Source: Psychrobacillus sp040274765 (lineage in GTDB: Bacteria > Bacillota > Bacilli > Bacillales_A > Planococcaceae). From it: a stretch of DNA of 7,101 nt. Below are positions 5,998 through 7,101 of the stretch, in pieces (positions within the stretch are counted from its first letter, which is position 1; each line of letters begins with the position of its first letter). The notes below the pieces were generated by a model. It was not told the DNA's origin. It worked only from the letters and a program-made list of their open reading frames with translations, and ran no database searches. Position numbers and translations under genes: made by a program. The DNA lies in the NCBI GenBank assembly GCA_040274765.1, contig JBEMAY010000103.1, positions 1-7,101 of the forward strand, written 5' to 3'.

Positions 5998-6315
5998 ATG
6001 GGAACAAGAATCAGTTATCCAGTAGAGGTAAAAATGAAGGCCATTGAAATGCGATTGGCTGGGGTGCCGGTAAAAGAAGTAATGGAAGAGTTAAACATTC
6101 GGAACAAAAAACAATTGGAAACATGGTTGCGGTGGCATCGAAATGGAGAAACCCACCGCCTACATCTACCAGTAGGTAAACAATATACCTTCGGTAAAGG
6201 ACCGGAATATGGTAGTGAGACTGCCAAACTACAGGCAGAGAATCTTTTTTTGAAACAGCAGATTGAAGTTTTAAAAAAGTACAAGGAATTGGAAAGGAAG
6301 TGGCGCCAGCAGTAG
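5998..6315 (+). CDS. IS3-family transposase OrfA, 105 aa
   Basis: OrfA supplies DNA-end recognition and, in this family, regulates transposition; the -1 frameshift fuses it to OrfB to make the active transposase. Residues about 8-47 (VEVKMKAIEMRLAGVPVKEVMEEL and following) form the helix-turn-helix typical of IS3 OrfA proteins. Residues about 74-103 (TAKLQAENLFLKQQIEVLKKYKELE) are a leucine-zipper-like coiled coil for dimerisation. The ATG at 5998 follows GGAGGTG (5984-5990) by 9 bases from the GGAGG core. Earlier in-frame ATGs at 5947 and 5980 lie before that ribosome site and are rejected. Lys93-Lys94 are encoded by the slippery AAA AAG. The frame ends at TAG 6313-6315, overlapping orfB by 16 bases if that is counted from GTG 6300. 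The frame looks intact. Confidence 0.88.
   Translation: MGTRISYPVEVKMKAIEMRLAGVPVKEVMEELNIRNKKQLETWLRWHRNGETHRLHLPVGKQYTFGKGPEYGSETAKLQAENLFLKQQIEVLKKYKELERKWRQQ
6273..6279 (+). other. Programmed -1 ribosomal frameshift site, A AAA AAG
   Basis: The heptamer A AAA AAG is phased exactly as required in orfA (codons AAA 6274-6276, AAG 6277-6279). A -1 slip enters a frame that stays open through GTG 6300 into orfB. The same heptamer is used by IS150 and several other IS3-family elements. A purine-rich stretch GGAAAGGAAG (6291-6300) lies downstream rather than at the usual upstream stimulator position. I did not identify a definite stimulatory hairpin. Confidence 0.8.
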
Positions 6316-7101
6316 TAATTCAATTAGTGGAAGACTTAAAGGATGTCATGCCAGTTAGAGAGGTCTGTCGCCACTTTGGTGTAGGTCGCTCGTCTTACTA
6401 TCGATGGAGGAAGCAGGCGGGTCAACTCACACAAAAGCAGATTCGAGATCTGCAGATCGGAGACATGTGCAAAAAACATAAGTTCCGACATGGCTATCGA
6501 AAGATAACTGCTTTGTATCCAGGTATTGGGGAAAAACCGTGCAGCGTATTATGCAAAAGTATGGCTGGCAATGTAAGGTCAAAGTCAAGAGACGTAAGAA
6601 AACTGGTCAACCTGCCTATATCGCTGATAACTTATTGGCTCGTGACTTCACGGCAACTAAGCCACTGGAAAGGCTTGTAACAGATATCACCTACTTACCT
6701 TTTGGTCAGACGGTGTTGTATCTTTCCAGTATTAAAGATCTCTTTAACGGTGAAATTATCGCCTTTACGATTGGCTTGAATCAAGATACAATCCTTGTAT
6801 TAGATACACTTCACCAGTTACCCGAAGTACCAAAAGGATGTATACTGCATAGCGACCAAGGTTCCGTTTATACGTCGTATGCTTATCAAAAGGCAGTAAA
6901 AGGAAAAGGAATTACCATGAGCATGTCCCGCAAAGGCACGCCAGCTGATAATTCCCCAATCGAAACGTTCCATTCCACGCTAAAGTCTGAAACGTTTTAC
7001 CTTGAAGACATTTACCACACGACTAATGCGCGTGTGATAAATATAGTCAAAGAATACATTATTTATTATAACAATATCCGCATTCAACCGAAACTAAACA
7101 G
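6300..7101 (+). pseudogene. IS3-family transposase OrfB (DDE integrase), frame-broken and cut by the window edge
   Basis: OrfB is the catalytic half of the transposase. From GTG 6300 it reads VAPAVVIQLVEDLKD, then a helix-turn-helix around VREVCRHFGVGRSSYYRW (about residues 19-36), then the HTH_21-like HKFRHGYRKITAL ending at 6515. Homology then jumps to the frame one base back, which resumes about 6518-6545 as RYWGKTVQRIMQKYGW and stays open to 7101. The first frame stops at 6678-6680 after 126 residues. The downstream frame holds an intact rve domain: Asp in TDITYL (6683-6685), Asp in LHSDQGS (6854-6856) and Glu in PIETFHSTLKSE (6962-6964), with exactly 35 residues between the last two, so DD(35)E. 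The visible end IRIQPKLN suggests a few tens of residues are missing beyond the window. The break is not at a slippery sequence; a small deletion or a sequencing error would explain it. Confidence 0.82.

Larger units (their letters stand above)
5903..7101 (+). mobile_element. IS3-family insertion sequence (IS150-like organisation), right end outside window
   Basis: The element is recognised by its two overlapping reading frames in 0 and -1 phase, an A AAA AAG slippery site at the overlap, and a DD(35)E integrase in orfB. Its left tip is estimated as TGTGCAGTGACC at 5903, which has the TG start expected of the family and resembles IS150-type ends; TGAGACTAAT at 5923 is an alternative. About 95 bases of untranslated left end precede orfA and contain the RBS-hiding inverted repeat listed below. 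The terminal inverted repeat partner, the target duplication and the orfB C-terminus lie beyond base 7101, so the boundary and exact family member remain provisional. This copy is probably unable to transpose by itself because orfB is frame-broken. Confidence 0.85.

Noticed and set aside
1..7101. CRISPR array, prophage, toxin-antitoxin pair, defence system or biosynthetic cluster
   Set aside because: I looked for regularly spaced repeats, phage or nuclease genes and paired small genes and saw none beyond the IS3 element.

Overview
The window reads as chromosomal DNA of a low-GC Gram-positive bacterium, most likely a member of the Bacillaceae. The evidence is AT-rich sequence, strong GGAGG-type ribosome binding sites, a TTG start codon, an oxygenase-only bacterial nitric oxide synthase, and a Bacillus-like tRNA and IS3-family element. 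I cannot name the genus from sequence alone.

Layout, left to right. On the minus strand a two-gene ABC exporter operon (ATPase 2482-1688, then permease 1695-40) is translationally coupled by an 8-base overlap. A 278-bp divergent intergenic region follows, then on the plus strand a CynX/NimT-type major facilitator transporter (2761-3960) and a 114-residue, four-helix membrane protein of unknown function (4007-4351). Downstream are an unusual nested inverted repeat (4378-4439) and a bidirectional rho-independent terminator (4527-4559). The terminator also serves the convergent minus-strand nitric oxide synthase gene (5638-4577). Next is a single tRNA-Val(GAC)-like gene (5805-5877) with an odd anticodon loop and no encoded CCA. 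About 25 bases after it, an IS3-family insertion sequence (IS150-like organisation) begins and runs off the right edge.

The genes look like ordinary accessory or housekeeping neighbours rather than one pathway: an ABC export pair, an anion or small-molecule MFS carrier with a small membrane protein, and a free-standing NO synthase whose electron donor must be encoded elsewhere. The right end is the most informative part. The insertion sequence carries an intact A AAA AAG slippery heptamer for programmed -1 frameshifting and an inverted repeat placed to hide the orfA ribosome binding site in read-through transcripts. Its orfB has a second, unprogrammed frame break that probably inactivates this copy. 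The short stretch between the tRNA and the element looks like half of a terminator stem split by the insertion.

I did not find a clearly new multi-gene system. The points most worth a second look are the C33 tRNA, the split-terminator hypothesis, the RBS-sequestering repeat, and the nested repeat at 4378-4439.
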